Assembly (NCBI RefSeq): GCF_011319465.1
Contig: NZ_RCMB01000002.1
Span: 62,001-126,000, forward strand
DNA from: Candidatus Nitrosotalea sp. TS
Lineage (GTDB): Archaea > Thermoproteota > Nitrososphaeria > Nitrososphaerales > Nitrosopumilaceae
Reading direction: 5' to 3'
DNA length: 64,000 bases
Positions 37,766 to 48,805 of this stretch are shown one piece after another. The first letter of the stretch is position 1. Each line of letters begins with the position of its first letter. A program made the position numbers and the translations under genes. Below the pieces are notes generated by a model, which saw only the letters and a program-made list of their open reading frames with translations, was not told where the DNA came from and ran no database searches.

Positions 37766-40573
37766 TTTTCAAGATTCGCTTTAGGTACTGTCCTGTGTAG
37801 CTTCTTGGATTCTGAGAAACTTGTTGCGGAGTTCCGGTTGTAACAATTGTGCCGCCTCCGTCTCCGCCTTCAGGACCCAAGTCGATTATCCAGTCTGAAT
37901 TTTTGATAACATCCATGTTGTGTTCTATGATTATGATGGTATTTCCAAGCTTTACCAAGCGGTTTAGCACTTCAAGCAATCTCTGAACATCGGCAAAATG
38001 CAATCCAGTTGTTGGCTCGTCTAGTATGTATACCGTTCTTCCGGTATCTCGCTTTGAAAGTTCGGACGCAAGCTTGACACGCTTGGGCCTCGCCACCTGA
38101 AAGCGTTGTAGCAGCTTGGCCAAGCTTGATGTATCCTAATCCACATCAAAAACTGTCTGGAGTTTTCTCTGGATTGAGGGAATGTTTTTGAAAAACTCTA
38201 ATGCCTCTTCAACTGTCATTGAAAGTATATCTGAAATGTTCTTGTCTTTGTAGTGAACCGCAAGTGTTTCAGAGTTGTATCTTTTTCCCTTGCATTCATC
38301 GCATACAACATATACGTCTGACAGAAACTGCATCTCTATTTTTTTGACCCCGTCTCCTTCGCAGGCAAAACATCTGCCGTCTGCCACATTGAACGAAAAC
38401 TGCCCTGGTGCATATCCTCTCTCTTTTGATAGTTCAGTCTCTGCATACAATTCCCTGATTGGCGTGAACGCGCCAATGTATGTGGCAGGATTTGAGCGGG
38501 GGGTGCGTCCTATTGGGGACTGGTCTATTCCTATTACTTTGTCAATCTCGTCTAGTCCTGCTATTGCCTTGTGCCTTCCGGGCCTCTCAATGGAGCCGTA
38601 GATGTCTTTGGCAAGTGCCTTGTAGAGTATGTCGTTTACAAGCGTGGATTTTCCAGAGCCTGATACGCCTGTTACAGTAATCATCATCCCCAGGGGAAAC
38701 GAGACGTCTATTCCCTTGAGGTTGTTCTCTGCTGCACCTTTTACAATGATCTCGCCTTTTTTTGCAGACGCTCTTTTTTCAAATTTTATTGCATCGTGAT
38801 TTTTAAGATACTGCCCTGTTACAGATTCCGAACTTTTCAAAATGTCATGTATTGTTCCCTCAAAGACCACATTTCCTCCATGCACACCTGCGCCAGGCCC
38901 CAAGTCAATTATCCAGTCAGAGCTTCGCATCACTTCCTCATCGTGCTCTACGACAAGTATTGTATTTCCAAGGTCTCGAAGCTTTGTCAGGGTCTTGATG
39001 AGTTTTGCATTGTCTCTTTGGTGAAGCCCGATTGTTGGCTCGTCAAGCACATAAAGTACGCCTGTTAGGTTTGAGCCAATCTGGGTTGCAAGCCTGATTC
39101 TTTGTGCCTCTCCACCTGATAGGGTGGAGCTTACCCTGTTTAGCGTAAGATAGTTCAGCCCAACATTTCTTAGAAATTCAAGTCTTGATAAAACCTCTTT
39201 TAGAATTGATTTTGCAATATATTTTTCAGTCTCGCTTAGCTGGAGATTTTTGAAAAACTCGTAACACGAATCAATTGATAAATCACAGACATCCATTATG
39301 GACAATGAGTTAATCTCTACTGCAAGCGATTCGTCCTTTAACCTTCTTCCCTTGCATGTGTTGCACGGGGTTTCTCGCATGAACCTGCTCAGATCTTCTC
39401 TTTTTGATTCAGAATCTGTCTCTGCAAAATTTTTCTGCAAGCTTGGTATTACGCCATGAAAAGTGTTGGTATACTCCCATCTTGAATCAGTTGACTGCGA
39501 TTCATATGAAAACTTGACAGCCTCCTGGCTTCCATACAGGATGATATCAAGTTGCTTTTGCGACATTTTGTTAATTGGAGTCATTAGGTCAAAGCCGTAT
39601 TTTTTTCCAACATCTCGCAGAGTCTGCCTCCTAAATGACGAAAACCTGCCTGACCATGGAACTATGGCCCCATCCAGAATGGATTTTGTCTTGTCAGGAA
39701 TTAGCAAGTCAGGCTCAAACTCCATCTTGACGCCCAGTCCGTGGCATGTCTTGCATGCGCCAAACGGCGAGTTGAACGAAAATCCTCTTGGCTCAAGCTC
39801 GCCTATTGATATTCCACAAAATGGGCATGCGTTGTTCTGAGAGTAGACTTTTTCTTGGACATCTACGACCATGACATCCCCTTTTCCTGCCTTTAGTGCA
39901 GTCTGGATTGATTCGTAGAGCCTGCTTTTCTCCTCCCAAGTTGCCTTGAGCCTGTCAACTACAATTTCTATATTGTGCCACTTTTGTTGTCAAGTACTGG
40001 AAACTCGCCTGTAATCTCTATTATTTCCCCATCTACTCGAATTCTAGAATATCCTTGTTTTTTTACATCGTCGAATATTTTTTCATACGTTCCTTTCTTT
40101 CTTCTAACAAGCGGTGCTAGAACCATTATTTTTTTTCCTTCTGATTCTTTGAGGATTGATTCGCAGATTGATTCTATTGACTGGTTTGATATCTTGCGCG
40201 CGCATCTTGGACAGTGGGGAGTTCCAATTCTTGCATACAGTAATCTGAGATAATCGTAAATCTCTGTTATTGTCCCAACAGTAGACCTTGGGTTTTTGCT
40301 TGTGGTTTTTTGCTGGATTGATATTGCAGGTGATAACCCCTCGATTGAATCAACATCGGGCTTGTTCATCATCTCAAGGAATTGCCTTGCATAAGCTGAC
40401 AATGACTCGACATATCTTCTCTGTCCTTCTGCATATATTGTATCAAATGCAAGCGTTGATTTTCCAGAGCCTGATAGGCCAGTAATTACAACAAGTTTAT
40501 TTTTTGGAATGTCAACATTGATGTTTTTTAAATTGTGCTCCCTTGCACCTCTGATGATGAGTTTGTCATTCAT
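37755..40573 (-). CDS. uvrA: Excinuclease UvrA (frameshifted)
   Basis: Damage-recognition ABC ATPase, about 940 aa. First Walker [17 protein letters not shown]; first zinc finger CPFCGISIG with CKTCHG; signature [19 protein letters not shown] and [19 protein letters not shown]; second Walker [19 protein letters not shown]; second zinc region CFACEGDG...[10 protein letters not shown]; and the final [20 protein letters not shown]. Frame changes near 39920 and 38130. It overlaps uvrB by 8 nt and uvrC by 11 nt: a compact operon. UvrABC in archaea is a bacterial acquisition. Confidence 0.95.
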
Positions 40574-42506
40574 TTCTTAACTGTCTCTGTATTTTGGTCA
40601 GTTTATCACGGTATTCAATAGCGTTTTCAAAGTCCAGATCCTCGGCATAGCGCTTCATGGTTGCCTCTATCTCAATTGCAAGAGTCTGCAAGTCATGCTT
40701 TGACATGTGCTTTGTCTCTTCGAGTACTATTGTCTGAGAAGGTATTGCCTTTACGATGGTGGCAGGCGTGATTCCCATCTTTTTGTTGTATTCTAGCTGC
40801 CTGCTCTTTCTTCTTTCTGTCTCTGCCATGGCAAGCTTCATCGATTGGGTGATCTTGCTTGCATACATTATCACGGAACCGTCTACGTTTCTTGCTGCCC
40901 TGCCAAATGTCTGAATGAGGCTGGTAATGTTTCTCAGAAAGCCTTCCTTGTCTGCATCAAGTATGGCAACAAGGGACACCTCAGGTATGTCAAGGCCCTC
41001 TCGCAAGAGGTTTATGCCACTAGAACATCAAATTCGCCAAGCCTTAGCTGCCTTATTATCTCAGTTCTCTGGAGGTTTTCAATCTCCGAATGGAGGTATC
41101 TTACCTTGACCTTGTTTTTAGACAGATACTCTGCCAGGTCCTCTGCCATTCGTTTTGTCAGTGTAGTGACAAGCACGCGCTGATTTCTGTCAACGCGTTT
41201 TTTAATTTCCAAAATCAAGTCATCCATCTGCCCTTCGGTCTTTCTTACCTCTACTGTTGGGTCTACAAGACCTGTTGGCCTGACTAGCTGTTCTACTATC
41301 TGAAAACTTTTCTTGCGTTCATACTCTCCAGGTGTTGCAGAGACAAAGATTGTGTTTTTTTCATATTTTTCAAATTCTTCAAACTTTAGAGGCCTGTTGT
41401 CAAAAGCGCTGACAAGTCTGAATCCGTAATCAATTAGAGATTTTTTGCGCGTATGGTCACCGTTGTACATTCCGTGCAACTGCGGCAAGGTGACATGTGA
41501 TTCATCAACTACTAGCAAAAAGTCATCGCCAAAAAAGTCAAGAAGGCAAAACGGAGGCTCGCCTTCAATGTCTGCCGTCAAAATGTCTTGAATAGTTTTC
41601 AATTCCAGAACAATATCCAAGCTCTTCGATCATTTCTAAATCATATTTTGTTCTCATCTCAAGTCGCTGTCTTTCAAGCTCGCGCAACTGTGGCAGTCTT
41701 TCTTTTAGTTCATTTCTTATAGACTCGACTGCCTTTTTTCTGACATCTGCTGCAACAAGATAGTGTTTTGCAGGATAAATCTTGATTTGCGAGACTTGTT
41801 TTTTTTCTGCAAGAGATACAGGATCACAGATTGATATCTTTTCAACATCGTCTCCGAACATGGAAATTCTTACAACAGAATCAGAATATGCCGGAATGAT
41901 GTCAATTGTATCGCCCTTTATTCTGAATCTGCCAGGCAATAACTCCGTATCATTTCTGTCGTATCTTGCATTGACTAGTTTTTTGATCAAAGATGTTCTG
42001 CCAATCTCAGAGTCTTTTTCTATTGTAATTGACATCAGCTCCCACTCGCGAGGTGAGCCAAGTGAGTAAATGCATGAGACGGTGGCAACAACTATGGTTG
42101 GCTCCCCTGAAAGGAGCATGGCAGTTGCCTCTAGCCTCATTTTTTCAATTTTTTCGTTTATCTGGGTGTCTTTTTCAATGTAGGTATCAGTCTGTGGTAT
42201 ATAGCTCTCGGGCTGATAGTAATCGTAATAGCTTACAAAATACCCGACATTGTTTTTTGGGAAAAACTGTTTTAGCTCAGAGTAAAGTTGAGCGGCAAGC
42301 GTCTTGTTGTGCGATATGACAAGCGTATTTTTTCCAGTCCTTTGTATGGCGTTTGCAACTGTAAATGTCTTGCCGCTTCCTGTAACACCAAGCAGGGTCT
42401 GGATCTTTTTCTTTCTGATCCCTTCTGCTAGCGCATCTATTGCCTGGGGCTGGTCCCCTGTAGGGGTATAGTCTGATACTATCTCAAAGGTGGGATTTTC
42501 AAGCAA
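40566..42506 (-). CDS. uvrB: Excinuclease UvrB (frameshifted)
   Basis: Helicase-like verification protein, about 646 aa. Start [20 protein letters not shown]. Walker [19 protein letters not shown]; beta-hairpin [24 protein letters not shown]-like box [15 protein letters not shown]; motif [19 protein letters not shown] and [12 protein letters not shown]-terminal UVR motif [17 protein letters not shown]. Frame changes near 41600 and 41010. First gene of uvrBAC; 95 bp upstream to the divergent-less neighbour hold its promoter. Confidence 0.95.
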
Positions 42507-42601
42507 GATTGTACTTGTTTGTGTCTATTCCTAACTAAAACTTTGAGTTGCTTTAATCACTAACTGGGTGTTTGCATGTATTTTCCGTGCTAGTTGTATT
42601 C

Positions 42602-43234
42602 CTACCAGAGCGGGTCTTCTGATATGTCAAGGCCGTCTCTTGTCTGCTTTATGCCCATTGTTTTGACTGTATCTTTGGCAGTGGGAGTGTTTCTTTCAAG
42701 GATGAGCTTTGCAAGCGTAAGTCTTGTTTTTTTGTCCAGGTGCTGCCCTATCTTGTATTTGCCGCGCATTGTTTCTGGCACTACTTTGATGATGGCAACC
42801 TCATCTACCACGTGCATCTCAGGTGTTATCTTTTCATATTTTCCTTCTGGCTGGTACTTTTCCATAAGCGAGTTTAGCGCAAACACTTTTTCAGCCCTGT
42901 CTGAGACTATGCTCCCGCGCCCCTTTATCACGACACTTATGTAAAACGTGTCTGCCTGCGATGCATCTGTTGGGTGGCTAAAGTATGACGGCAGAAACTC
43001 TAGACTGTGGTCGACTTCAAAGCCGACCTTTGGGTTTCTTGTAATGTTTTCAAGTTTCTCTCCTTTGACGTGAGAGTGCATGTATACTGCGTCTTTTGCG
43101 TAGACAAAATTCATCGGTATTATCTGCGGGTATCCGTCCTTGTCTATGCTGCAAACACGACCAGTTTCCTGGCTGTTTAGAAATTCGATTATCTTCTCTC
43201 TTGATTTTATCTCCAGTCTTCCAAGTAACTGCAT
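42602..43234 (-). CDS. Pyridoxamine 5'-phosphate oxidase-fold flavin protein
   Basis: 210 aa split-barrel FMN/F420-binding protein. SREKIIEFLNSQETGRVCSI, DGYPQIIPMNFVYAKDAVYM, HSHVKGEKLENITRNPKVGF are the usual first half. A C-terminal extension (MRGKYKIGQHLDKKTRLTLA) matches the FMN-binding subgroup of pyridoxamine oxidase-like proteins. Intact. The substrate cannot be told; F420 use is possible given the LLM enzyme nearby. Confidence 0.83.
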   Translation of the reverse strand: MQLLGRLEIKSREKIIEFLNSQETGRVCSIDKDGYPQIIPMNFVYAKDAVYMHSHVKGEKLENITRNPKVGFEVDHSLEFLPSYFSHPTDASQADTFYISVVIKGRGSIVSDRAEKVFALNSLMEKYQPEGKYEKITPEMHVVDEVAIIKVVPETMRGKYKIGQHLDKKTRLTLAKLILERNTPTAKDTVKTMGIKQTRDGLDISEDPLW

Positions 43235-43308
43235 GGATCAGTGATTCTACTTGTTGTTATTTTTGCGTATGCTTTAATGGTTAAATTAGGGTGAGTATAC
43301 CGTAACAT

Positions 43309-43719
43309 ATGAGATCTGGCAGCCGTGGATCTACTTTTGGGACATTTATGATAATTGGCACTGCAGTTGCCGCATTTTCAAGTTTTGTGTACCGTCTGTT
43401 TGGGGATACAATTCCAACCATATTTTGGGTGCATCTCAAAGAAGTTGGCGCTGCACTGATAATGCTTGCAGTCTTTGTATTTGCAGTTGCATGGCTGCTC
43501 AAGGCAAAACCTCACAAAAAACCACAGCACTATTTTGTCAAGGTCTTTGATCTTTTCGGGCAAGAGTTCAAGATTGAGGGCATGAGAACTGAATTTAAGA
43601 CACATGATGTAGCATGGAGCTTTATGAAAAACTACAAAAAATCATATCCACTGTACAACTTTGCGCTAGTCTCTGATCTTCCAAATTCTGACAAGATGAC
43701 TATATTTCGATATCTTTAG
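43309..43719 (+). CDS. Two-helix membrane protein, unknown function
   Basis: 136 aa. TM helix 1 about 11-30 (GTFMIIGTAVAAFSSFVYRL), TM helix 2 about 44-65 (EVGAALIMLAVFVFAVAWLL), then a soluble domain with DLFGQEFKIEGMRTEFKTHD and YKKSYPLYNFALVSD. No motif recognised. The family appears specific to this archaeal group, by composition. It converges on the LLM gene with a 38-nt gap. Confidence 0.68.
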   Translation: MRSGSRGSTFGTFMIIGTAVAAFSSFVYRLFGDTIPTIFWVHLKEVGAALIMLAVFVFAVAWLLKAKPHKKPQHYFVKVFDLFGQEFKIEGMRTEFKTHDVAWSFMKNYKKSYPLYNFALVSDLPNSDKMTIFRYL

Positions 43720-43757
43720 GAAAAATAATTTATTATTTTCTTGGGTTGTTTTGGTCT

Positions 43758-44820
43758 TTAAAGTATCGGCAGTACTGTAGAGCCAAACTTGTCTATTGAG
43801 CCAAAGTATCCTGAACCCCAGAATCTCACAATAAAGTGGTTGACTCCTGCTTTTATGAATCTCTCAAAGACTGGTATAATGTCGTCTGGAGTGCCAATGC
43901 CAATTGATGAGCGTGCTACCTTGTCTGGAATTGTCTGAGCGGCCTCTCTCATCTTTACTATCCATTCTTGATTTGACATGGAATATTCCGTGAAATATTT
44001 CTTAAAGTCAAAGCCTGCAACATCTTCAATTCCGTGCACCTTGAGCACTTCGGGCTTGAACAAGCTGACCTTTACTGCATTTTTCATCTTGGCCCATGCA
44101 ACTTCTGTATCGTCTGCAAAGTAAACATCGATATCTACACCGAACTGGAATTTTGAATCATCTCTTCCATTTTCCTTCATGGATTGCTTGATTGATTTGA
44201 CATGCTCCTCGTAAAGTTCTGGGGTGTATCCTATTGGAATCCAGCCATCACCATATTTTCCGCACAGTGCAAGCGTCCTTGGTGCACCTGCTGCCATGTA
44301 TATTGGGGGGATGTGGTTTTCTAATCGGAGCTGCCTGCAGGCATGCATTGTCAAGTTCGTAATACTCTCCCTTGAAACTTACCCGATGATCAGGCGATGA
44401 CTCAAAAAGTAATTTAATCACTTGAAGCTGTTCTTCGAACCTTCCAACTGGCTTGTCCCACTGTATCTTGAACTCTTTGATGTTTTGGGCCTCACCTGCA
44501 CCGATGCCAAGCGTGCCTCTTCCATGTGATACTCTGTCAAGTGTAATGCTGGCTAGCGCAATATTTGATGGATGTCGTCTTACTGCATCTGTGACACAAG
44601 TTCCAAGCTCCACTTTGTTTGTAATGGCAGCTATTGCAGAGAGCATGACCCATGGGTCATTTACAATTGCATGATTCCATTGCGGGACATTGCTGTGGTC
44701 CATGTACCAAATCGAATCGTACCCTACCTTATCAGCCAAAACGCAAGCTGTTAAGATTTGATCCTCTGTTAACCCGAGACGGGCAACATTCAACCCCTGT
44801 TGAATTCCAAACTTGATCAT
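43758..44820 (-). CDS. F420-dependent luciferase-like oxidoreductase (frameshifted)
   Basis: LLM-class enzyme of about 353 aa, related to methylenetetrahydromethanopterin reductase. Start MIKFGIQQGLNVARLGLTED. Family points: ADKVGYDSIWYMDHSNVP, VELGTCVTDAVRRHPSNIAL, GRGTLGIGAGEAQNIKEF, RTLALCGKYGDGWIPIGYTP after a frame change near 44300, and FERFIKAGVNHFIVRFWG. Mer-type enzymes reduce methylene groups with F420H2; the exact substrate here is unknown. Three degenerate copies of GAAGCGGTA lie in its promoter region at 44856-44909. Confidence 0.87.
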
Positions 44821-44855
44821 ATTTTATCCGAAACCCTGTCGCAATTTGTTCATTT

Positions 44856-44909
44856 GAAAGCGGTATTTAAGTTTAGTAAGGGAAGCGGTAATCGTCGTTT
44901 GAAGCGATA
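44856..44909. repeat. Three direct repeats before the LLM gene
   Basis: GAAAGCGGTA (44856-44865), GGAAGCGGTA (44881-44890) and TGAAGCGATA (44900-44909) share AAGCGGTA or nearly so. The first two flank TTTAAGTTTAG, a TATA-like stretch that on the minus strand lies upstream of the ATG at 44820. A repeated activator or repressor site is likely. Spacing is 25 and 19 nt. Confidence 0.4.
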
Positions 44910-44953
44910 AAGTGGCAGTAAAATCTGGCAGGCTGCTAGATTGTAGACAAATT

Positions 44954-46279
44954 TTACAGCTTAACCCTATAGTAATCCCATCTTTCAGGATCAAACTGCC
45001 TCACAAACTCAATTTTCTCGTTACGCTTTTTCCTTTCCTGTATTACGTCCCTTAGGGCAAAGCTTGCAAGATACTTGTATCCTTTGGATTGGGACTGCAT
45101 CAAAAACAACTGGCGCATCTCGCGCCCGCCCTTCAATCCCCAGTATCCCATTTTCAGTGCAATGGGCTCCAAAAATACAGTATCATTTTTTCCAAAGTGT
45201 GGGTCGTCAATATCTGAGCGAAGCTTATAGTTTTCAAGTGAACTTCCCTTTACAAACCCAACCACGGGACCATTCTCGTTTCCAATCCTTAATGTGTTGA
45301 GCAATGTTTTTGGATCCCGCACAGAGTCTGCAAAACTTGCCTTCAAAAATTGTAGAGGATATGGCAACTCTTGGAAAATTTCAAAAAGTGCGTTGATAAA
45401 TTCATCTCCCTGACGTGTTGTGATCTGGTCAATTGTGGGCACAAGCTGCACCTTGTCGTAAATCACTGCAGCTTGATTTTGTATCTCGTTTTCACGAAGC
45501 CTCATGAATCCCAATACGTTGTCCATAAATGATTTGCGCATAGTTCTTGGCAGAGCCCCCAAAATTTGATTGCACATCTCTGATTCATTGTTTAAGAGAT
45601 CCTCAAAATATGCAACAGAGCGAATTGCTATCAAATTGGGGTGCCATGCCAAAGAATGTGCGTTCTTTTTTGCCATCTCAAGCGCATATGAGAAATCACC
45701 CATTGCATAACCGGCAATCCTGTCTGATACTGAAAGAAACCATCCAAGTCTGTTGTAATGCTCCATCTTTGACGAATCATCCCTTGTAATATCTGACACG
45801 GAATGAAAATGATCAATTAGTAATTCTGCTTTTTCTTTATTTTCTCCTACCCAAGGATACGTTGTTCTCAATATCATGGCTGATATGATGTTGGGGTCTA
45901 TGTCAGATTCTTTTAGTAACGCCTCAAGTGTTTTGTCAGTCTTGACAAAATTTACTGCGTCTGGCTCGTGTGGTTTGTCGATTCTTTTCTGCGGATCGTA
46001 ATCGTGGAACAAGGCTGCGACAAAAAGATATTTTGTATCGTCTTTTGTAATGAGATTCTGCTGGCTCTGCCACTGTGCTGCCAAGAGTGTGACATATGTT
46101 ACTTCCAGCTCGTGGATTATGTTGTGATATCCATAGTAATCAATACCTAGCCCTTTTTGGTGGAACAGGTCTATTGTATAATCAAGTATCTTCGAATAGC
46201 AAGAGGACTCTAACCCGCTCTGATTTAATGTCTCTAATATTTTCCCCCTGAGATTGCTCGTGCTGTATATCTCTTGCAT
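44954..46279 (-). CDS. HD phosphohydrolase - GNAT fusion protein
   Basis: 441 aa, intact. N-terminal half: HD-like metal-dependent phosphohydrolase (YHNIIHELEVTYVTLLAAQW, FVAALFHDYDP with the H-D pair, then a later helix FLSVSDRIAGYAMG supplying Asp). C-terminal half: acetyltransferase-like (GNENGPVVGFVKGSSLENYK, FLEPIALKMGYWGLKGGREM, FLMQSQSKGYKYLASFAL), with GxGxxG replaced by the LKGGREMR stretch. The combination suggests a two-step or signalling enzyme; the substrate is unknown. A perfect 18-bp palindrome ends 16 nt before the ATG. The protein begins MQEIYSTSNLRGKILETL. Confidence 0.72.
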   Translation of the reverse strand: MQEIYSTSNLRGKILETLNQSGLESSCYSKILDYTIDLFHQKGLGIDYYGYHNIIHELEVTYVTLLAAQWQSQQNLITKDDTKYLFVAALFHDYDPQKRIDKPHEPDAVNFVKTDKTLEALLKESDIDPNIISAMILRTTYPWVGENKEKAELLIDHFHSVSDITRDDSSKMEHYNRLGWFLSVSDRIAGYAMGDFSYALEMAKKNAHSLAWHPNLIAIRSVAYFEDLLNNESEMCNQILGALPRTMRKSFMDNVLGFMRLRENEIQNQAAVIYDKVQLVPTIDQITTRQGDEFINALFEIFQELPYPLQFLKASFADSVRDPKTLLNTLRIGNENGPVVGFVKGSSLENYKLRSDIDDPHFGKNDTVFLEPIALKMGYWGLKGGREMRQLFLMQSQSKGYKYLASFALRDVIQERKKRNEKIEFVRQFDPERWDYYRVKL

Positions 46280-46294
46280 TGGAACTTTTACTTG

Positions 46295-46312
46295 TATGGT
46301 ACAGGTACCATA
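46295..46312. promoter_or_regulatory. Perfect palindrome before the HD-GNAT gene
   Basis: TATGGTAC (46295-46302) and GTACCATA (46305-46312) with a 2-bp spacer. Upstream on the minus strand, AGCTTTTATGG is TATA-like and overlaps the palindrome, so a dimeric repressor binding here would block the promoter. Sixteen nt separate it from the start codon at 46279. Confidence 0.5.
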
Positions 46313-46348
46313 AAAGCTTAATTGGAAATGAAATTGGGTGTAGTTCTC

Positions 46349-47294
46349 TTACATTTTGCCGTTGACAATGTCTTGCAAGAGTTGCATGACATCCTGTTTT
46401 GTCACCGGCAGTGGATTTGGATCGAGGTGTCCCTTGTCTGTCATGATGACATCTGCAGCTTGATCAACAGGTGCCTTGAGAACAAGTTTGTCAAACTTTA
46501 GCTTCTCTATCACTTCCTTGAATTTGTCGTAGAAGATCGACTTGTTGAATCTATGTGCCACTGTAGTGCAAGATGATAGCGAGTATCCATGTGGCACTCC
46601 TTCGTTTGAAAATGCATATGATAATGCATGTCCTAGTGTTGTCGATGCATTGCCAAAACCAATCCCGGACAGCATGGAGCCAAATGGATAATTTTCTGGC
46701 TTGTTGTTCATTATCGCATCATACAAAATATCAAAAGCAGACTTGCACATCATTTTTGTAAACTCGTTTCCTCTCTTGCTGTCATAGCCTTCTGTTGCCT
46801 GAGCACATGCATCACACACTGAATTTTTGACTATGGCTTCTGGAGTTCCGTCCATAAAGTAAGAGTCAATGACTGCAACATCGGCAAGAAATCTTTCATC
46901 TTGCAAGAGCTTCTTTTTTCCTTCAAACTTGAGTACGCAGTATGTTGTCATCTCTGCACCTGTAGCCAAATGTTGTTGGAATGAGTATCTTTGGTATCTT
47001 CATCTCCATGCCTGCATATTTTGCAACATCAAGTGAGCTTCCACCGCCAAGACCAATTATGGCAGATGGATTTTTTGGCTTGAACTCTGCGACAACTCTA
47101 TTCACTGTTTCAATAGAAGGCTCTGGTTCAACCTTGTCATATAGCATGTAATCTTGAATATTCATCTTGGTAAGCCATTTCTTTGATACATCGGGAGGTG
47201 CTGTTGTAACAACTAGGGAATTTTTTGGATATTGTGTATCTGATAATGCGTCTTTGCCATAGTTAATCGTCTTTGGCATTCTTACTGTATTCAT
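46349..47294 (-). CDS. Iron-containing alcohol dehydrogenase, probable malonic semialdehyde reductase (frameshifted)
   Basis: Fe-ADH family, about 314 aa. NAD(P) motif IGLGGGSSLDVAKYAG; after removing an extra G near 46965, ATGAEMTTYCVLKF; metal ligands in ASTTLGHALSYAF and GVPHGYSLSS. In Nitrosopumilus, a protein of this family was shown to act as malonic semialdehyde reductase in the 3-hydroxypropionate/4-hydroxybutyrate cycle; I infer the same role from family and taxon, not from direct comparison. Succinic semialdehyde reductase is the alternative. sn-Glycerol-1-phosphate dehydrogenase is less likely. Divergent from the gene at 47438. Confidence 0.82.
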
Positions 47295-47437
47295 AGAAAA
47301 ATAAGATTTTCAATTATTATTATACTCTTCTTTGGTCTGGCATCTGAAAACAGAAAACAAAACCTTGCAGGTTGTGCCAAATAGATGGGAAGAAAGGAGT
47401 GGATTTTTATATCTAAAAACCAGAGGATAACCAGAAA

Positions 47438-47743
47438 ATGAGTCCTAAAAACTCTGATGAAACAATTTCCAAAGTAGAATCCATGATTCGTGTGCTCTCA
47501 AAAGCGACACCGCGTGGCAATATCTTGGATCAGGATGACATTCAGGCCCTCAACCAGGTAGAGTTGGAAGATCAACCAAAATTGGCTGACAGGCTGGAGG
47601 ACATGATTGTGCTTCTAAAAGACGAGCCAGATAACAAGCGAAAGATACTAGAGATTCATGATACTACAATGGACGAGTTTGGCCATGTCGAACCAGTTCG
47701 TGATACGCTAGAATCGGTAAAGACGTATTTTCTCGGTAAATAG
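47438..47743 (+). CDS. Small conserved helical protein
   Basis: 101 aa, acidic and helical: DETISKVESMIRVLSKATPR, NILDQDDIQALNQVELEDQP, RLEDMIVLLKDEPDNKRK, VEPVRDTLESVKTYFLGK. No known domain. TATA-like TTTTTATATC is about 28 nt before the ATG, so it is probably leaderless. It is convergent with the zinc-ribbon gene, with a 4-nt gap. Similar short proteins occur widely in this group; function unknown. Confidence 0.65.
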   Translation: MSPKNSDETISKVESMIRVLSKATPRGNILDQDDIQALNQVELEDQPKLADRLEDMIVLLKDEPDNKRKILEIHDTTMDEFGHVEPVRDTLESVKTYFLGK

Positions 47744-47747
47744 CAGG

Positions 47748-48795
47748 TTAGAGTCCTATGCTGTTTATTGCAGCGCCTGAATTTGCATCAATTACTAGGA
47801 TTATCTTTTTCCCCTTGTGGTCATATTTTGCAAACCAGATTGGTACGTGCAAAAGCTCACCGCTTGATACCTCTTCCTGAGTGTCAATCTGTTGTATCAT
47901 GTGGTACTGAGAGTGTGCCCTCTTTGATTGCAGCTGGTCTGCTATTCCCTTTGCTTGGCTTTTTGCCGCATCCTCGTTGATATCGCCGTTTAGAACTTTG
48001 ACTGACTTTGGAATCTTTTTGGAATCAAAATCTACTCTGCCATCGAGTGCAAATTCGTAATCATGGGGCTGGTACATTGTTAGTGCCTTGAGTGCAATTA
48101 CAGGGCAGTTGTAGTTTGCGTCAATTGTGTAAGCCCTTTTTGTATTTGAGCCGCCACCCATCATTCCACCGCCGCCCAACATGCTTCCCATCAGCATGCC
48201 ATCCATCATGCCCCCGCCAAAATTTCCGCCTCCTCTCTGCGAACCAAATCCTCCTCCGCCCATGGCTCCACCCATTACTCCAAACAAAGCAGCTGTTGTA
48301 GCTATACTTCCCACTTCTGCTGCAACATCTATTGCAACAAGGTTGGTTCTTGCGGTAACAGGAATTATCCAATAAGGAACCATTGTCAGGTTGAGTCTCC
48401 TCCAAAGTTGAACTCTCCTGCAAATGTCTGTGAAGCAAACCATGGTCCATCATTTTTTTCAGTCTGGCGGTAGCATCGTCCTTGTCAGTTATTGTGATTG
48501 GAAGCATTGTATGTTTTGCAATATTTTTCCAACCTGTATTTTCTAAAGTTACACTGCTGCCGCAATATTCGCATGTTATTACCATCTCGCCAAATTTTGG
48601 AGAAATGGGTGCACCGCAACTTGGACATTTTATTTCTTTTATCGTGTCCTGATCTTGATTTGTTGTTGTCTGAGTGGGTTGAGGTGTTTGAGGTGCCTGA
48701 GCTGCTTGGGCTGCCTGAGGCTGTTGTTTTGCACCACATTTTATGCAAAAAGTTGCGTCATCTGGAAGTTGCGTGTCGCATTTCATACAATACAT
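47748..48795 (-). CDS. Zinc-ribbon protein with Gly/Met-rich membrane-associated region (frameshifted)
   Basis: About 349 aa. It starts with a zinc ribbon (YCMKCDTQLPDDATFCIKCG), a Gln/Pro/Thr linker, and a second ribbon (IKCPSCGAP, ITCEYCGSSV). A frame change near 48400-48430 leads to a hydrophobic segment AAEVGSIATTAALFGVMGGA followed by a Gly/Met-rich stretch (FGGGMMDGMLMGSMLGGGG), then a C-terminal beta domain (VPIWFAKYDHKGKKIILVID). It lies just after the SPFH zinc-ribbon gene, as in Bacillus ydjG/ydjI loci where the zinc-ribbon protein recruits an SPFH protein to the membrane. Its role here is by analogy only. Confidence 0.75.
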
Positions 48796-48805
48796 AATTT
48801 TTCTC

